Shown here: positions 53,701 to 63,486 of the stretch, one piece after another
Position numbering within the stretch: position 1 is the first letter of the stretch
Layout of the letters: every line of letters starts with the position of its first letter
Assembly: GCF_027887165.1 (NCBI RefSeq)
Contig: NC_077233.1
Coordinates: forward strand, 182,837,114-182,901,113
Direction: 5' to 3'
From: Monodelphis domestica
Taxonomy: Eukaryota > Chordata > Mammalia > Didelphimorphia > Didelphidae
DNA: 64,000 nucleotides
Made by a program: the position numbers and the translations under genes
The notes under the pieces: generated by a model
Databases searched by the model: none
What the model saw: only the letters and a program-made list of their open reading frames with translations
Told to the model about the DNA's origin: nothing

Positions 53701-53869
53701 CAGGATAATGGAGTCATCAGGGGAACCTCTTGAGCTACTAGACTGGACCCTCTGGGGAACATCCTAAGGAGCAAAACTAGGGGATGGACTTTTTTCCTGG
53801 CCCCTTTCCACAGACCTCTAAAGGGCCCCTTTGCTCCCATTTCAGTGGGTCCTTATAATGACCCACGAC

Positions 53870-54660
53870 TGGATGGGGAGGGTACAATATCTTCCTCCCA
53901 GCCCCTTGGCCTCCCAACCTAGGAGTCATCCTAGACTCCTCACTATCTCTTACTCCCATATCCAAACTGTCATCAAAGCCTGGCAACATCTCTCAGATCT
54001 GTGCCCTTCTCACCTCCAGCCTGGATTATTGTAATAGCCTGCTGCTGGACAGTTTCTCTGCCTTATGTTTCTCCCCACTTCAATCCATCCTCCATTTAGC
54101 CACTGAAGTGATTTCCTTAAAATTCAAGTCTGATCATGTCACACATTCTTCTTGCTTAGAAAAATTTCCATGGTTCCCTATTGCCTCCAGAAGCAAATAC
54201 AAAATGCCCTTTGTAGCCCCCTCCTACCTTTCCAGTTTTCTTACATTTTCCTCCCCAATATACTCTAATCCAGAGACACTGACCTGCTGGCTCTTCCACA
54301 AAATAGACACTTCGTCTCTCAGCTCCAGGTATTCTTTCTGGCTGTCTCCCCAGATCTGAAATGCTCTCCCTTCTCCTCTTTACTTACCTCCAGGTTTCCT
54401 TTAAGTCTCAACTAAAATCCCACTTCCTGCAGGAACCCAACCCCTTTTAATTCAAGGGCTTTCCTTCTGTTATTCATTTTCTATTTATCCTTTCTACAGT
54501 TTGCTTTGTATATATTTGTTGGCATGTCGTTTTCCCTATTAGATTGTAAGATCCTTGAAGGAAGGTACCATCTTTGGCTTCCTTTTGTAACTCTAGCACT
54601 TAGCACAGTGCCTGATATATATATAATAGTCACTTAATAAATGTTTGTTATGTTGAATCA
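53870..54660 (+). repeat. L2 LINE, sense, ORF2 3' part and 3' UTR
   Basis: The longest L2 of the window. ORF2 pieces: LGVILDSS-like 'aggagtcatcctagactcct', HIQTVIKAWQHLSDLC-like reading near 53960, 'cctggattattgtaatagcc', 'gatcatgtcacacattcttc'. 3' UTR: 'ccctattagattgtaagatc', 'tagcacagtgcctgatatat', 'taataaatgtttgttatgtt'. Frames are broken; dead. Confidence 0.92.
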
Positions 54661-54679
54661 AATTTGAGTTTTTGCAACA

Positions 54680-54840
54680 TTTTTACCAAATAGTGAATTC
54701 TTATACCCAAAATATAATAAAAGGAGGAATCAGGAAAGTTCTATTATATTTCTGTATGTGTATGTATATGTAAATATATAATATACATGATGACATACAA
54801 ACACTATAATATACATATACAGTCATCCTCCCAGTTAGAA
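54680..54840. repeat. AT-rich microsatellite-like stretch
   Basis: TATATG/TATAAT units between about 54741 and 54825. The ORF crossing it (54701-54979, minus) is low complexity. Confidence 0.7.
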
Positions 54841-54844
54841 TAAG

Positions 54845-54945
54845 AATAGAGATTATTTCATTCTTTGTATTTGTATCCCCAGCACATATCACTATACCTG
54901 GAAAATAGTAGGTGATTAATAAATGCTTATTAATTGATGGATTTG
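54845..54945 (+). repeat. L2 LINE 3' terminus, sense
   Basis: 'tatttgtatccccagcacat', 'tacctggaaaatagtaggtg', 'attaataaatgcttattaat' end an L2. A short antisense L2-like piece ('gaaggtggcacttgagctgg') follows to about 54975. Confidence 0.7.
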
Positions 54946-55019
54946 TAGAAGGTGGCACTTGAGCTGGTCCTGAGTTCATAGTAGATTTGATAGGACTTTG
55001 AAAAGACTAAAGCACTATA

Positions 55020-55150
55020 TTAATGGAAGAGGCTGGAGAACAGAAGGAACTCTGGACCATCTCTGCCTACAATTTGCTGTGTGACCTTAAATAAGTCCCT
55101 TCCTCCTCTCTGGACCTAATTTCCTCATGTGTAAAATGAAGAAATCAGAT
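55020..55150 (+). repeat. MIR-like SINE
   Basis: 'atttgctgtgtgaccttaaa', 'taagtcccttcctcctctct', 'ggacctaatttcctcatgtg', 'taaaatgaagaaatcagatc' give the 3' half of a sense SINE. Confidence 0.65.
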
Positions 55151-55151
55151 C

Positions 55152-55300
55152 AGAGCTTCTTACCCTTTTGTGTAGGTCATGGATGCATGTGTTAGCCTGA
55201 TGAAGCCTGTAAAGCTCTTCTCAGAATGTTTTGAATGTACAAAATAAATAGGATTATAAAGGAAATCTATCTTATTAAAATACAGCTTTCAAAATATATT
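55152..55300 (+). mobile_element. Unclassified repeat, hAT-like (copy 2 of 2)
   Basis: Collinear with 38330-38480: 'cttcttacccttttgtgtag', 'tgatgaagcctgtaaagctc', 'ttctcagaatgttttgaatg', 'tacaaaataaataggattat'. It sits directly after the tail of a SINE. Confidence 0.45.
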
Positions 55301-55309
55301 CAAGTGAAA

Positions 55310-55720
55310 GCATTTATATAGAGTTCATTATGTGCCAGACCCTGTACTAAGCACATTTTTACAAATATTATCTCATTTGATCTTTACAGCAACTCTTCAA
55401 GGTAGGTACTATTATTATCCCAATTTTGTAATTGCTGAAAATGAGGCAAAAAGAGGTTAAGTAATAATGATAATAGCTAATATTTATATAGTACTTATTT
55501 TGTGCCAGGTACTGTACTAAGCACTTTACAATTATCTCATTTGATACACCAACTCTGTGAGGTAAGTGCTATTATTATCCTCATTTTACTGATAAGGAAA
55601 TTGAGGCAAACTATGGGTTAAATGGCTTACCTGGGGTCAGGCAGTGAGTCTTAGGCTAAATTTGAACTCAGATCTTCCTGACTCTAGAACCATTACTCTA
55701 TCCACTGTTCATAGACTCCA
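55310..55720 (-). repeat. Two MIR/THER1 SINEs in tandem, antisense
   Basis: First copy 55310-55460 ('cattatgtgccagaccctgt', 'tctcatttgatctttacagc', then truncated near 'aaaagaggttaagtaa'). Second copy 55465-55720 is full length ('tagctaatatttatatagta', 'tttactgataaggaaattga', 'tttgaactcagatcttcctg', 'cattactctatccactg'). Confidence 0.85.
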
Positions 55721-55724
55721 GTTC

Positions 55725-56288
55725 TAGATTCCAGGTGATCTTTAGGTCCTTTCTAGCTCTAATATTCTATTATATTAAGGCTGCTTTTAGCAACAATGGT
55801 GCTTAGGGAGAGAAAAGAAAGGAGTGTGTGTGCTCCAGGCAGGGAATGATGCCCAAGGCTTAGACCTGGACCTGGACCTTCTCTCTTAGCCAAGAGGAAG
55901 CAGCCAAAGAAGTCATAAAACCATGGGCTGAACCCAAATCCCCAATGTGTTTTTCATTAGCCTGTGTTAGTGACCCACCCTAGCAATCCCTGCCAGGCGA
56001 TTTTCAATGAGAATTCAACCTTCTCCTTTGAGCTGAGGTGCTTGTGTGGCTGCTAGAAAGCTCAGGCTGGCCTATCATTCCACTGGCTCCAGGAACTTGG
56101 ATCCTGGGAAAGGAAGAATGTTAGATTTGAAATAAATTTTAAAGATGATTGAATTCAGTTCTGTAGATGAGGAAACTGAGTCCTGGAAAGATGAAGTGAT
56201 CTGGATTGATCTGGATTATACATATATTATCATACTGTAGCATCCCAAGCATATTCACATCTATGAAATATAAATGACTGTATGATTA
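55725..56288. other. Unique sequence with a short SINE fragment
   Basis: A MIR fragment ('ctgtagatgaggaaactgag') lies at about 56150-56210. The rest is unassigned. Confidence 0.35.
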
Positions 56289-56289
56289 C

Positions 56290-56890
56290 TGTGTCTCCAA
56301 GCATAAGGTTATACCAATGAGGCTTGTGAATGTAACCTTGAACTGGCCATGTGGCCCTTGGCTAAGACAAACTCATTAACATGCTCGGACTCAATTCCCC
56401 TGGAAAGCCCGGTTTGCAATCTACAGGCCCAAAGGTGCAAAGGTGTTCCCTCTACCTTGCCACCCAATCTTAATTGTCTATACTTTGTGATGTGGTTACT
56501 ACGTACTTGAGAGTACCGCCCAAGCAGGACAGGATTAAATTCAGAGGCAAACCCATGAACTCCTCTTGGCTTTCTCTCCCCTTTCATGGAGCTCCACTTG
56601 GCTCCTTAATGACTATGTCTCTCTCTCCTCTTAACCTTCTCCTTCCCTGAGGCTGTAACCATCTCGGCCTGCATTTCCTACCTTAATCTCCTCATCCACC
56701 TCGTGTTCCTTTGTACCCATACTTTCCCATCAAAGGGAGTATCATAGGGGTTGCCTTCCCTATTCAAACACTGACTTGTCCGTGTCTTTCATTTCCACCC
56801 TGGTTCTCGGTTCCTACCTCTCCTCGGGTCCCATCACAAAGGTGAGCCCCTTCCCTTGTGGGACCCTGCTAGTCAGGGAAGTCCATTAAG
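56290..56890 (+). mobile_element. Possible ERV LTR (fossil), weak
   Basis: About 600 bases of sharply different composition (balanced GC, C-rich later part) between AT-rich flanks. The succession of a promoter-like half and a C/T-rich half ending near 'gggtcccatcaca' resembles an LTR. No clear TG/CA ends, target duplication or primer-binding site was established. No coding part. Confidence 0.28.
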
Positions 56891-56899
56891 GAAAACCCC

Positions 56900-57190
56900 A
56901 CACATACAAAACATATTTCCAGATTATTCATTTTTGTAAGTAAACAAACTTATAAAACCAAAAGCCCCAAACATAAACCCACACAAACAATTGAAAAATC
57001 CTATGCTTTCATCTGTATTCCCACTCCAACAGTTCTTTCTTTGGAGGTGGAGAGTATCCTTTGTCCCGAGTGCCACAGAATTTGTTTTGGATCATTGTAT
57101 TGCCAATAATAGCTAAGCCTATTGCAGCTGATGATTCCACAATATTGCTGTTACTGTGCATAATTTCCTACTTCTGCTTATTTCATTCAA
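56900..57190 (-). repeat. LINE-1 3' UTR and ORF2 end, antisense
   Basis: 'acaaaacatatttccagatt', 'tatgctttcatctgtattcc', 'ctttggaggtggagagtatc', 'tggatcattgtattgccaat' match the L1 3' UTR copies at 25340 and 60380. Confidence 0.8.
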
Positions 57191-57299
57191 TGAAGAGATT
57201 TTTGAAGGCTTTTCAACAAGTATCAATATTACAAAGGAGTTTCATGAAAGATCAGAATCTCAGAATTAGAAAGACCTCATAGATTATCTAGTCCAATTT

Positions 57300-58155
57300 G
57301 TATCTCAATCAGTCAATTGATAAGTATTTATAGAGTGCCTAGGATGTGCCAGGCACTGTGCTGGAGCTATGAGAATGAAGAGTGAAATAATCTCTACTGG
57401 CAAGAAGCATTCTTTCTTTTTTAAAAAATTAGTTAATTTATTGGTTACCTTAAAATCCCCAGCTAACTATCCCTTTCTCCCCTTCCCCCTTTGGCATCAT
57501 TTGACAAATATAGATATACATATATATGTATACATATATTTATAAAACCATGTTTTGTTTATTTTTATTTATCATTTCTTCCTCTGGAGGTGGACACACA
57601 AAAGTCATTCTTCAGACAATATTTCTGTTGCTGTAAAGAATGGTCTCTAGTTTCTGCATGTTTCATTCTTAAATTCATATAGGTCTTTTCATGTTTTTAA
57701 AAATTAATCTCTGTCATTTCTTATAGCACAGTTCTATTCCTTCACAATTATATGCCATAACTTGTTTAGTCATTCCCCAACTGATGGGCATTCCTTCAAT
57801 TCCCAGTTCTTTGCCACCACACGGAACTGCTCTAAATCTTTTAGAGGTTCTTTTCCTTTTTTCCCCTGATCACCTTAGGAAATAAACTTAATATTAGTGA
57901 TATGGCTAGGTCAAAAGGTATACAGTTTTATAACTCACAACTGTATTTTTTAAGTGAACTAAATCATTACTGACTAGAGAAATACAAATCAAAACAACTC
58001 TGAGATATCATCTCATACCCATCAAATTGGCTAAAATGGTAAAAGGGCAAAAATGAGAAATGTTGGAGGGGATATGGAGAAATGGGGACACTGTTGGTGG
58101 AACTGCGATCAACCATTTTAGAAAGCATTCATTCTTGTGTAAGAGACAACATCAA
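57300..58155 (-). repeat. L2 LINE 3' end, antisense, split by LINE-1
   Basis: Left part 57300-57402 ('aagtatttatagagtgccta', 'gatgtgccaggcactgtgct', 'ataatctctactggcaagaa'); right part 58137-58155 ('gtgtaagagacaacatcaac'), which continues the L2 order. A LINE-1 of about 700 bases sits between. Confidence 0.7.
57419..58119 (-). repeat. LINE-1 with 5' inversion (twin priming), TSD
   Basis: 57419-57945 is an antisense L1 3' end (3' UTR, 'cagttctattccttcacaat', 'tcattccccaactgatgggc', 'tggctaggtcaaaaggtata'). 57946-58119 is the adjoining upstream ORF2 part in sense orientation ('actagagaaatacaaatcaa', 'gagatatcatctcataccca', 'atgttggaggggatatggag'). Both lie within one duplication: 'agaagcattctttctt' (57403-57418) and 'agaaagcattcattctt' (58120-58136). 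Confidence 0.9.
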
Positions 58156-58159
58156 CAAT

Positions 58160-58301
58160 AACAGGTGGCATTTACTTTGGCATTTAGGTAACATTCTAAG
58201 ATTTGCAATGGATTTACATTCATTTTCTCATTTAATCCTCATAACAATAGGTGAGGAAACTGAAGCATGATAAGGATTAAGTGATTTGTCCCAAGGTCAC
58301 A

Positions 58302-58350
<49 letters not shown>

Positions 58351-58395
58351 GACTTGTACTCAAATCTTCCTTGCTGGCTGACTATCACCTAACTG
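58160..58395 (-). repeat. MIR/THER1 SINE, antisense, with internal (TG)n
   Basis: 'ggtggcatttactttggcat', 'tctcatttaatcctcataac', 'taggtgaggaaactgaagca', 'gtcccaaggtcacacagtgt', then the microsatellite at 58303-58350, then 'gtactcaaatcttccttgct'. Confidence 0.8.
58303..58350. repeat. (TG)n microsatellite
   Basis: About 23 uninterrupted TG units, replacing part of the core of the MIR element that contains it. Confidence 0.97.
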
Positions 58396-58479
58396 GCTAG
58401 GGAAATCATCATTAATGCAATCATAATAGCTTATATTTAATAGAGTTTTAAGGTTTGCAAACTGAGAATAAAACAAGTC

Positions 58480-59000
58480 CATACTTTATAAGTATGGATA
58501 AGTATAACCCATACTTTTATAAGCTTACATACTAACAAAGGAGACAGAAACATGCCAAAAGCTGGCATTTGTGTAACACTTTAAGGTTCTCAAAATTCTT
58601 TACAGCCATTATCTCATCTAATCCTCACAATAACCCTGGGAGGTAGATGCCACTATTATCCCCATTTTACAGAGAAGGAAACAGAGGCAGAGAGATTGAG
58701 ACAGTTACTAAGTATGTAAGACAAGACTCAAACTCAGGTCATCCTGAATCCAAATCTGATGCTCCATCCACTAACAAGTACATGTAAAAATATATACACA
58801 ATAAAGTTAATAAATACAAATATATATGAAATCATTAAATACAAGGTTTAAAATCCAAGGTAGTTTAAAAGGGAGGGCATTAGCAGTGAAAGAAAACAGA
58901 GCTTCATGTAGAAAATTGAGCTTGAACTCTATCCTAAAAGAGAGGGATTCTTTGAGGCAGAAGAGAGGAGAGATGATGCACATTGCATCTTTTTTTTTTT
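58480..59000 (-). repeat. L2 LINE, antisense, interrupted by MIR
   Basis: Left part to about 58550 ('ataagcttacatactaacaa', 'aggagacagaaacatgcc'); right part 58776-59000 ('gggagggcattagcagtgaa', 'agagcttcatgtagaaaatt', 'gagcttgaactctatcctaa'). A MIR lies in the gap. Confidence 0.75.
58555..58775 (-). repeat. MIR/THER1 SINE, antisense
   Basis: 'tggcatttgtgtaacacttt', 'tctcatctaatcctcacaat', 'ttatccccattttacagaga', 'gactcaaactcaggtcatcc', 'gatgctccatccactaa'. Near full length. Confidence 0.88.
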
Positions 59001-59064
59001 TTAATAACATCCACAGCAAGTGATTGATCAACATCTGCCTGGAGACATAAAAGAAGGAGAACTC

Positions 59065-59345
59065 ACAGCTTCTCAGAGCTGATGGCTGGCCTTTTGGACT
59101 GCTTTAATTACCAGAAAATTTTTCGTGACATTGTGCCTCAACTTACCTCTGCAATTTCTAGCCATTGATCCTGATTCTAATCTCTGGGGTCAAGTGTAAT
59201 GAATCTACTCCCTTTTTCATATGACAACACTACAGATACTTGAAGATACCTATCACATCCTCACTAAGTCTTCTCTTCTCCAAGCTAACAATCTCCATTT
59301 CCTTCAGATTCCAGTATTGAAGTGAGCGAAAACTCCCCTAAATTA
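59065..59345 (-). repeat. L3/CR1 LINE fragment, antisense
   Basis: 'atttctagccattgatcctg', 'tctggggtcaagtgtaatga', 'catatgacaacactacagat', 'cactaagtcttctcttctcc', 'aatctccatttccttcagat' follow the CR1/L3 order. Confidence 0.75.
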
Positions 59346-59349
59346 TAGC

Positions 59350-60115
59350 TAGTCATTTCCAGACCCTACTTCACATCTCAGCTAGCCAGGCACTAGGAAA
59401 CCAGAGCCCTCCATTGCAAGCATCTCATCATTTTCCTGCCTTCCTTTCAACTTTAGTCTTACTGTCCTTGCTGAAGGAATAGTGGTCAAATCAATGTCAC
59501 CATTGCTTTTAGAAAGACTATGACAGAATGATTGTTCCCATTCATAGGTCTTACAAGTCTTGTATTTTATAAAGCCCCCTTTTAAGAGAGAGATTTAGTC
59601 TTATAGTTGGACCAAGGGCAGTGGGTCTACGAGTTCCTTTTGTCTTTCTTCAATTGCAGGGTCAACTTTTTTATGTCATAACACCTGTCTAGAATGCAAA
59701 GAAAATCAGGTTAACTTCATCAGGAAGACAAAACCCATCATAAGAGTACAGACAGCAAATAAATTAGATCTAAGGGAAAGCAGTTGCAATTTGACAAGCA
59801 GTGATGATAAAGAGGGGAAGAAGCACAAAGAAACTACATTTATCTGGTTCCAGGGTAACGGCAAATTATGTTTGGGCAGGTCATGTGTTAATTAGATTAT
59901 TGAGCCAGACAAGGTTACAGTCAATTATGATTACATTCAGTTCAGGATAGCAGTAGCCTTCTCTTGCAATCCTGCCATTGACTTCCTGAGAGCATCTGAC
60001 CTCCAGGGCTCCAAAGTTTCCTAGTTTTGGTCAGCACTGCTTCCATTTCCCATGATTTTCAGTTCCTTCTTCCAGTATAGAGACACTGTAATTCCTGTCA
60101 TTTTAGATGGGAACT
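59350..60115. other. Unique sequence; candidate conserved noncoding segment
   Basis: Repeat-free. The part 59870-59945 is notable: TGTTAATTAGATTATTGAG and CAATTATGATTACATTCAG give several TAAT homeodomain cores within about 60 bases. 'cttcaattgcag' at 59649-59660 looks like a splice acceptor but no ORF follows. No gene called. Confidence 0.3.
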
Positions 60116-60612
60116 ACATTTTTTTTACATTTAATTTTTATATTTTTTTTTCTCAATTACATGTAAACAAAACCTTTTAACATTCCTTAATTTTTTTTAG
60201 TTCTGTATTCTTTCCCTCCTTCCCTTCCCTCCCCTTTCTTGAGAAGACAAACAATTTGATACAGATTGTACATGAACAGTCAAGGAAAACATTTCCATTT
60301 TAGCCAAGCTCCAAAAAAAATGCAGTTCAAAATACCCAAGGATAATAAAGAAAATGTTTTAAAAGTATACTTCAATCTGCATCTAGATTCCACCGGTTCT
60401 TTCTCTAGAGGTGGAGATATTTTTTCATCATAAGCCCTTCAGAATTGTCTTAGACTCAAATTGTATTGCTGAGAATAAGTCATTCACAGTTGATTATCAT
60501 ACAATATTGCTATTTCTGTGTACAGTGTTCTCATTCTGCTCATTTCACTTTGCATTGGTTCACATAGGTCTTCCCAGGTTTTTCTGAAAGCATCCTATTC
60601 ATTGTTTCTTTA

Positions 60613-62082
60613 AATAAAACTTCCCCCATATTATGTCAATACAATTTTCAATAATCATTTTCTGACATTTTGCAATCCATGTTCCCTTCTTCCCTCCCAC
60701 CCTTCCCCCTTCCAAGATGGCAGAAAATATGATATAGGTTGTACATGCATTATTATAAAATTCATATTTCCATGTTCATCATATTGTGGAAGAAAATACA
60801 TAGCACTTATACTAGAGAGAAATTCATGGCAGAAATAAAGTGAAGAATGGCCTGCTTCCATCTGTATTCGGACTTGGTCAGTTCCTTCTATGGCAGTAGA
60901 TAGCCTTTTTGGTCATTAATTCCATTGGAGATATCTTGGATCCTTGCATTGCTGTTAATAATAATCATTCAATATTGATGATCATACACTATTGTAGTTC
61001 CTGAGTTCAATGCTCTCCTGGTTCTGCTCACTTCACTTTACATCCCTTTATACAAGTCTTTCCAGGTTTTTTTGTGTTTGATCATCTTGTCATTTCTTGT
61101 GGCACAATAGTATTCCATTACAAGCATATACCACAACTTACTCAGTCATTCCCCAGTTGATGGATATTCCTTCAGTTTCCTGTCCTTTGTCACCACAAAA
61201 AGAGCTGTCCTAAGTACTTTTGTACAAGTAGGTCCTTTTCCCCTATCTTTGATCTCTTTGGGATACAGACCTAGTAGTGGAATTGATGGATCAAAGGGTA
61301 TGCATGGTTTTATGGCTCTGGCATGATTCTGTAAATGAAAAATATTGGGAGCAAACTTCTAAGAAAAACGGAATTTATTGTAAATATGCATTTTACATAA
61401 ATACATGGTTTCCAGACTTCCCAGTATCCTGGGAGCTTTGAACTGAGATGGTATTTTTACCTGAACTAGTCCACACAACTCAGTTTAGAAGACATCTGCC
61501 AAGAAGGGTCTTTCTTGGCAAGAAAGTTGTTTTTTTTTTCATTTGAAGGCATTGTACCCTCTTGGCAAGAAGGTCTGCCTGGTAGGATTTTTCTTATGAA
61601 GGTCAAGTATTTCTCTGAAGACCAGATACCTTCTTGATAAGAAGGTCTGAAGTTTTTCTTGGCAAGAAAGGTAGATCTTGTCAGATCTTGTACCCCTCTG
61701 ATTCCATATATGGTAATAATGAGGATAGCCAAGGCTATTCTGTAGCTTCAGAGCCAAATGAGATAACAGCCTCAGAAACTCATGGATATATTCTAAGACA
61801 CAGAAAACATGCACAAATTTCCCTTGGCAAGATATTCTCAAGAAATTCTATTATTAATTTTAAGCCTACTATGATTATTGATCACTGATTCTCAAACAGT
61901 TAATTGATGAATAATTGGAATTCTTACTAATTACAAATTATCATTACAATACTGATTATAGAATAGGGTTCCATGTAGAGAATATATTGTCATGTAGCAT
62001 CGCACAATGGATATAAACTGAAGTTACTTAGATTAACTTTTTACAGTTTCAAATTGCTCTCTAGAATGGTTGTATCAGTACT
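60613..62082 (-). repeat. LINE-1 (inner copy), antisense, split by a solo LTR
   Basis: 60613-61329 runs from the 3' end ('ttttgcaatccatgttccct', 'ggatccttgcattgctgtta', 'gtattccattacaagcatat', 'attccccagttgatggatat') to 'atggctctggcatgattc'; it resumes at 62046 with 'gtttcaaattgctctctaga'. It is 5' truncated and inserted into the outer L1; the flanks ('ctattcattgtttctt' and 'ctgcttgccacttctt') differ by transitions only, as an aged target duplication would. Confidence 0.85.
61330..62045 (-). mobile_element. Solo ERV LTR (fossil) with palindromic motif array
   Basis: 716 bases with TG...CA ends, bounded by a 5-bp target duplication in L1 (GATTC at 61325-61329, GTTTC at 62046-62050). Orientation is minus because AATAAA lies near the left end on that strand (plus TTTATT, 61374-61379). 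TTCTTGGCAAGAA and close variants recur at 61512, 61560, 61631 and 61656, in what would be U3. There is no internal coding region. Family not identified; it is younger than both L1s around it. Confidence 0.75.
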
Positions 62083-62249
62083 GCTTGCCACTTCTTATAG
62101 CACAATAATCTTCCATCACAGTCATATACCACAACTTGTTCAGCCATTTCCCAATGGATGGGCATCTAAGAATTACATTTGCTTTCAGAGCTGTCTAGAA
62201 GCATACAAGTGTAGACCATTATTGATAAGTAGTTTATTCTTCTTTTTTT

Positions 62250-62450
62250 AAGAAGATCAATGATATCATGGGGTGATGTCTTGACTTGCTTGTGAATTGG
62301 ATTTAAGTGAGGCAGAGCTACCCAAAGTAGTCAGCCTCATGCTCTCTTTTCCAGAGTCATAAAAGTCCAGTGGCAGGAAAAAATTCAGGATGACTGGTGA
62401 TGGCCCAGATGACTTTGGCGTCTTTGATGTCTGACAAAGTTCCACTCGTT
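62250..62450 (+). repeat. Unclassified interspersed repeat (copy 2 of 2)
   Basis: 'gatgtcttgacttgcttgtg', 'aattggatttaagtgaggca', 'gtcagcctcatgctctcttt', 'aagtccagtggcaggaaaaa', 'gatgactggtgatggcccag', 'gcgtctttgatgtctgacaa'. The same order occurs antisense at 14000-14185. Name unknown to me. Confidence 0.55.
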
Positions 62451-62645
62451 CCAAGTTCAAATCTGACCTCAAACACTTACTGAATCCTGAGATCACTTAA
62501 CCTTCTTTATCTCAGTTTCCTCAGCTGTAAAATGAGCTGGAGAAGGAAATGGCAAACCACTACAGTATCTTTGCCAAGAAATCCCAAATGGGATCACAAA
62601 GAGTTGGACATGACTGAAATGCCTGGCTAACAATAACAAATGGAA
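62446..62645 (+). repeat. MAR1 SINE, sense
   Basis: 'gttcaaatctgacctcaaac', 'ttatctcagtttcctcagct', 'gagctggagaaggaaatggc', 'aaaccactacagtatctttg', 'ggatcacaaagagttggaca', 'tgactgaaatgcctggctaa'. The last blocks are the BovB/RTE-like 3' end. Confidence 0.9.
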
Positions 62646-62944
62646 AATCATTACCAAGTATATATAAGGTAATCTTGGTAGAGGAGGCACTAACAGCAAG
62701 ATCTCACATAGGACAAGGTGCTTGAGATGAGCTTTGGCAGAAATCCTATTATTCAGGGGTGAGGAAGAAGAGCATTCCAGGTAAGAAGCACATGCTGTTT
62801 AAAGACATGACAGGAGATGGAAAGTCTTTTATGAGAAAAAGCAAGTAGGCCAGATTTGCAGCAAAATAAAGTTTAGGAAGAGTAATAATTAAGAAGCCCA
62901 AGAAAGTTAGGCTGGAACCACATCATGGAAAGCTCTTAAAAAAA

Positions 62945-63395
62945 AAACAAAACACCAATAAAACCCTTACCATCTGTATTAGAGTCAGTACTAAGTGGAG
63001 GCAGTTAGGTGGCTCAGTTGTTAGAGAGCCAGGCCTGGAGATGGGAGGTCCTGGATTCAGATTTGGTCTCAATACTTTCTAGCTGTGTGTCCATGGACAA
63101 ATCACGTAAGCCTCTTTGCCTAGCCCTTCCAACTCTTCTGCCTTGGAAACAAAACTTAGTATTGATTTTAAGAGAGGTTAAAAAAATTTTTAAAGGCTAA
63201 AAAAAAAAAAGAATCAATACTAAGTATCAGTTCCAAGGCAGAAGAGTGGTAAGGGGTAGACAAGAGGGGTTGGGTTAAATGACTTGCCCAGGGTCACACA
63301 ACTAGGACGTGTTGGAGGCCATATTTGAACCTAGGACCTCTGGTTTTCACACCTGGTTCTTTATCCACTAAGCCACCTAATTGCCTGAGGGCTTT
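62945..63395 (-). repeat. tRNA-derived SINE (WSINE1/WALLSI-like), antisense, itself split
   Basis: 3' end at 62945-62995 ('taaaacccttaccatctgta'), remainder at 63211-63395 ('agttccaaggcagaagagtg', 'gacttgcccagggtcacaca', 'ttgaacctaggacctctggt', 'actaagccacctaattgcct'). A second SINE in the opposite direction is inserted between. Confidence 0.88.
62996..63210 (+). repeat. tRNA-derived SINE (WSINE1/WALLSI-like), inside another SINE, TSD
   Basis: Full-length sense copy: 'ggcagttaggtggctcagtt', 'gagagccaggcctggagatg', 'ttctagctgtgtgtccatgg', 'ctttgcctagcccttccaac', 'ttgattttaagagaggttaa' and an A-rich tail. The host SINE sequence is duplicated at its ends ('agtcagtactaag' 62983-62995, 'aatcaatactaag' 63212-63224). 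Confidence 0.92.
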
Positions 63396-63451
63396 TTAAA
63401 AAGACCAAACCAAAAAGTTTGTATTTTATTCAGCCTTGAAACATCTTTTAA

Positions 63452-63486
63452 AAATTATATATATATATATACATATATATATATGA
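63452..63486. repeat. (TA)n microsatellite
   Basis: Alternating TA with one interrupting CA, between the L2 piece and an L1 piece. Confidence 0.9.

Larger units (their letters stand above)
60118..62170 (-). repeat. LINE-1 (outer copy), antisense, split by a younger LINE-1
   Basis: Left part 60118-60612: 3' UTR and ORF2 end ('ctcaattacatgtaaacaaa', 'agaggtggagatattttttc', 'ttcccaggtttttctgaaag', 'tcctattcattgtttctt'). Right part about 62083-62170: 'cttcttatagcacaataatc', 'catataccacaacttgttca', 'gccatttcccaatggatggg'. The two parts are collinear in L1; the inner copy lies between. Confidence 0.85.
62646..63445 (-). repeat. L2 LINE, antisense, split by nested SINEs
   Basis: Left part to about 62938: 'tagaggaggcactaacagca', 'gtgcttgagatgagctttgg', 'gagcattccaggtaagaagc', 'aaaagcaagtaggccagatt', 'ccacatcatggaaagctctt'. 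Right part about 63396-63445: 'ccaaaaagtttgtattttat'. Both are collinear with L2 ORF2 antisense. Confidence 0.8.

Noticed and set aside
59649-59665. Splice-acceptor-like CTTCAATTGCAG
   Set aside because: No ORF, donor or homology follows it; such motifs occur often by chance.
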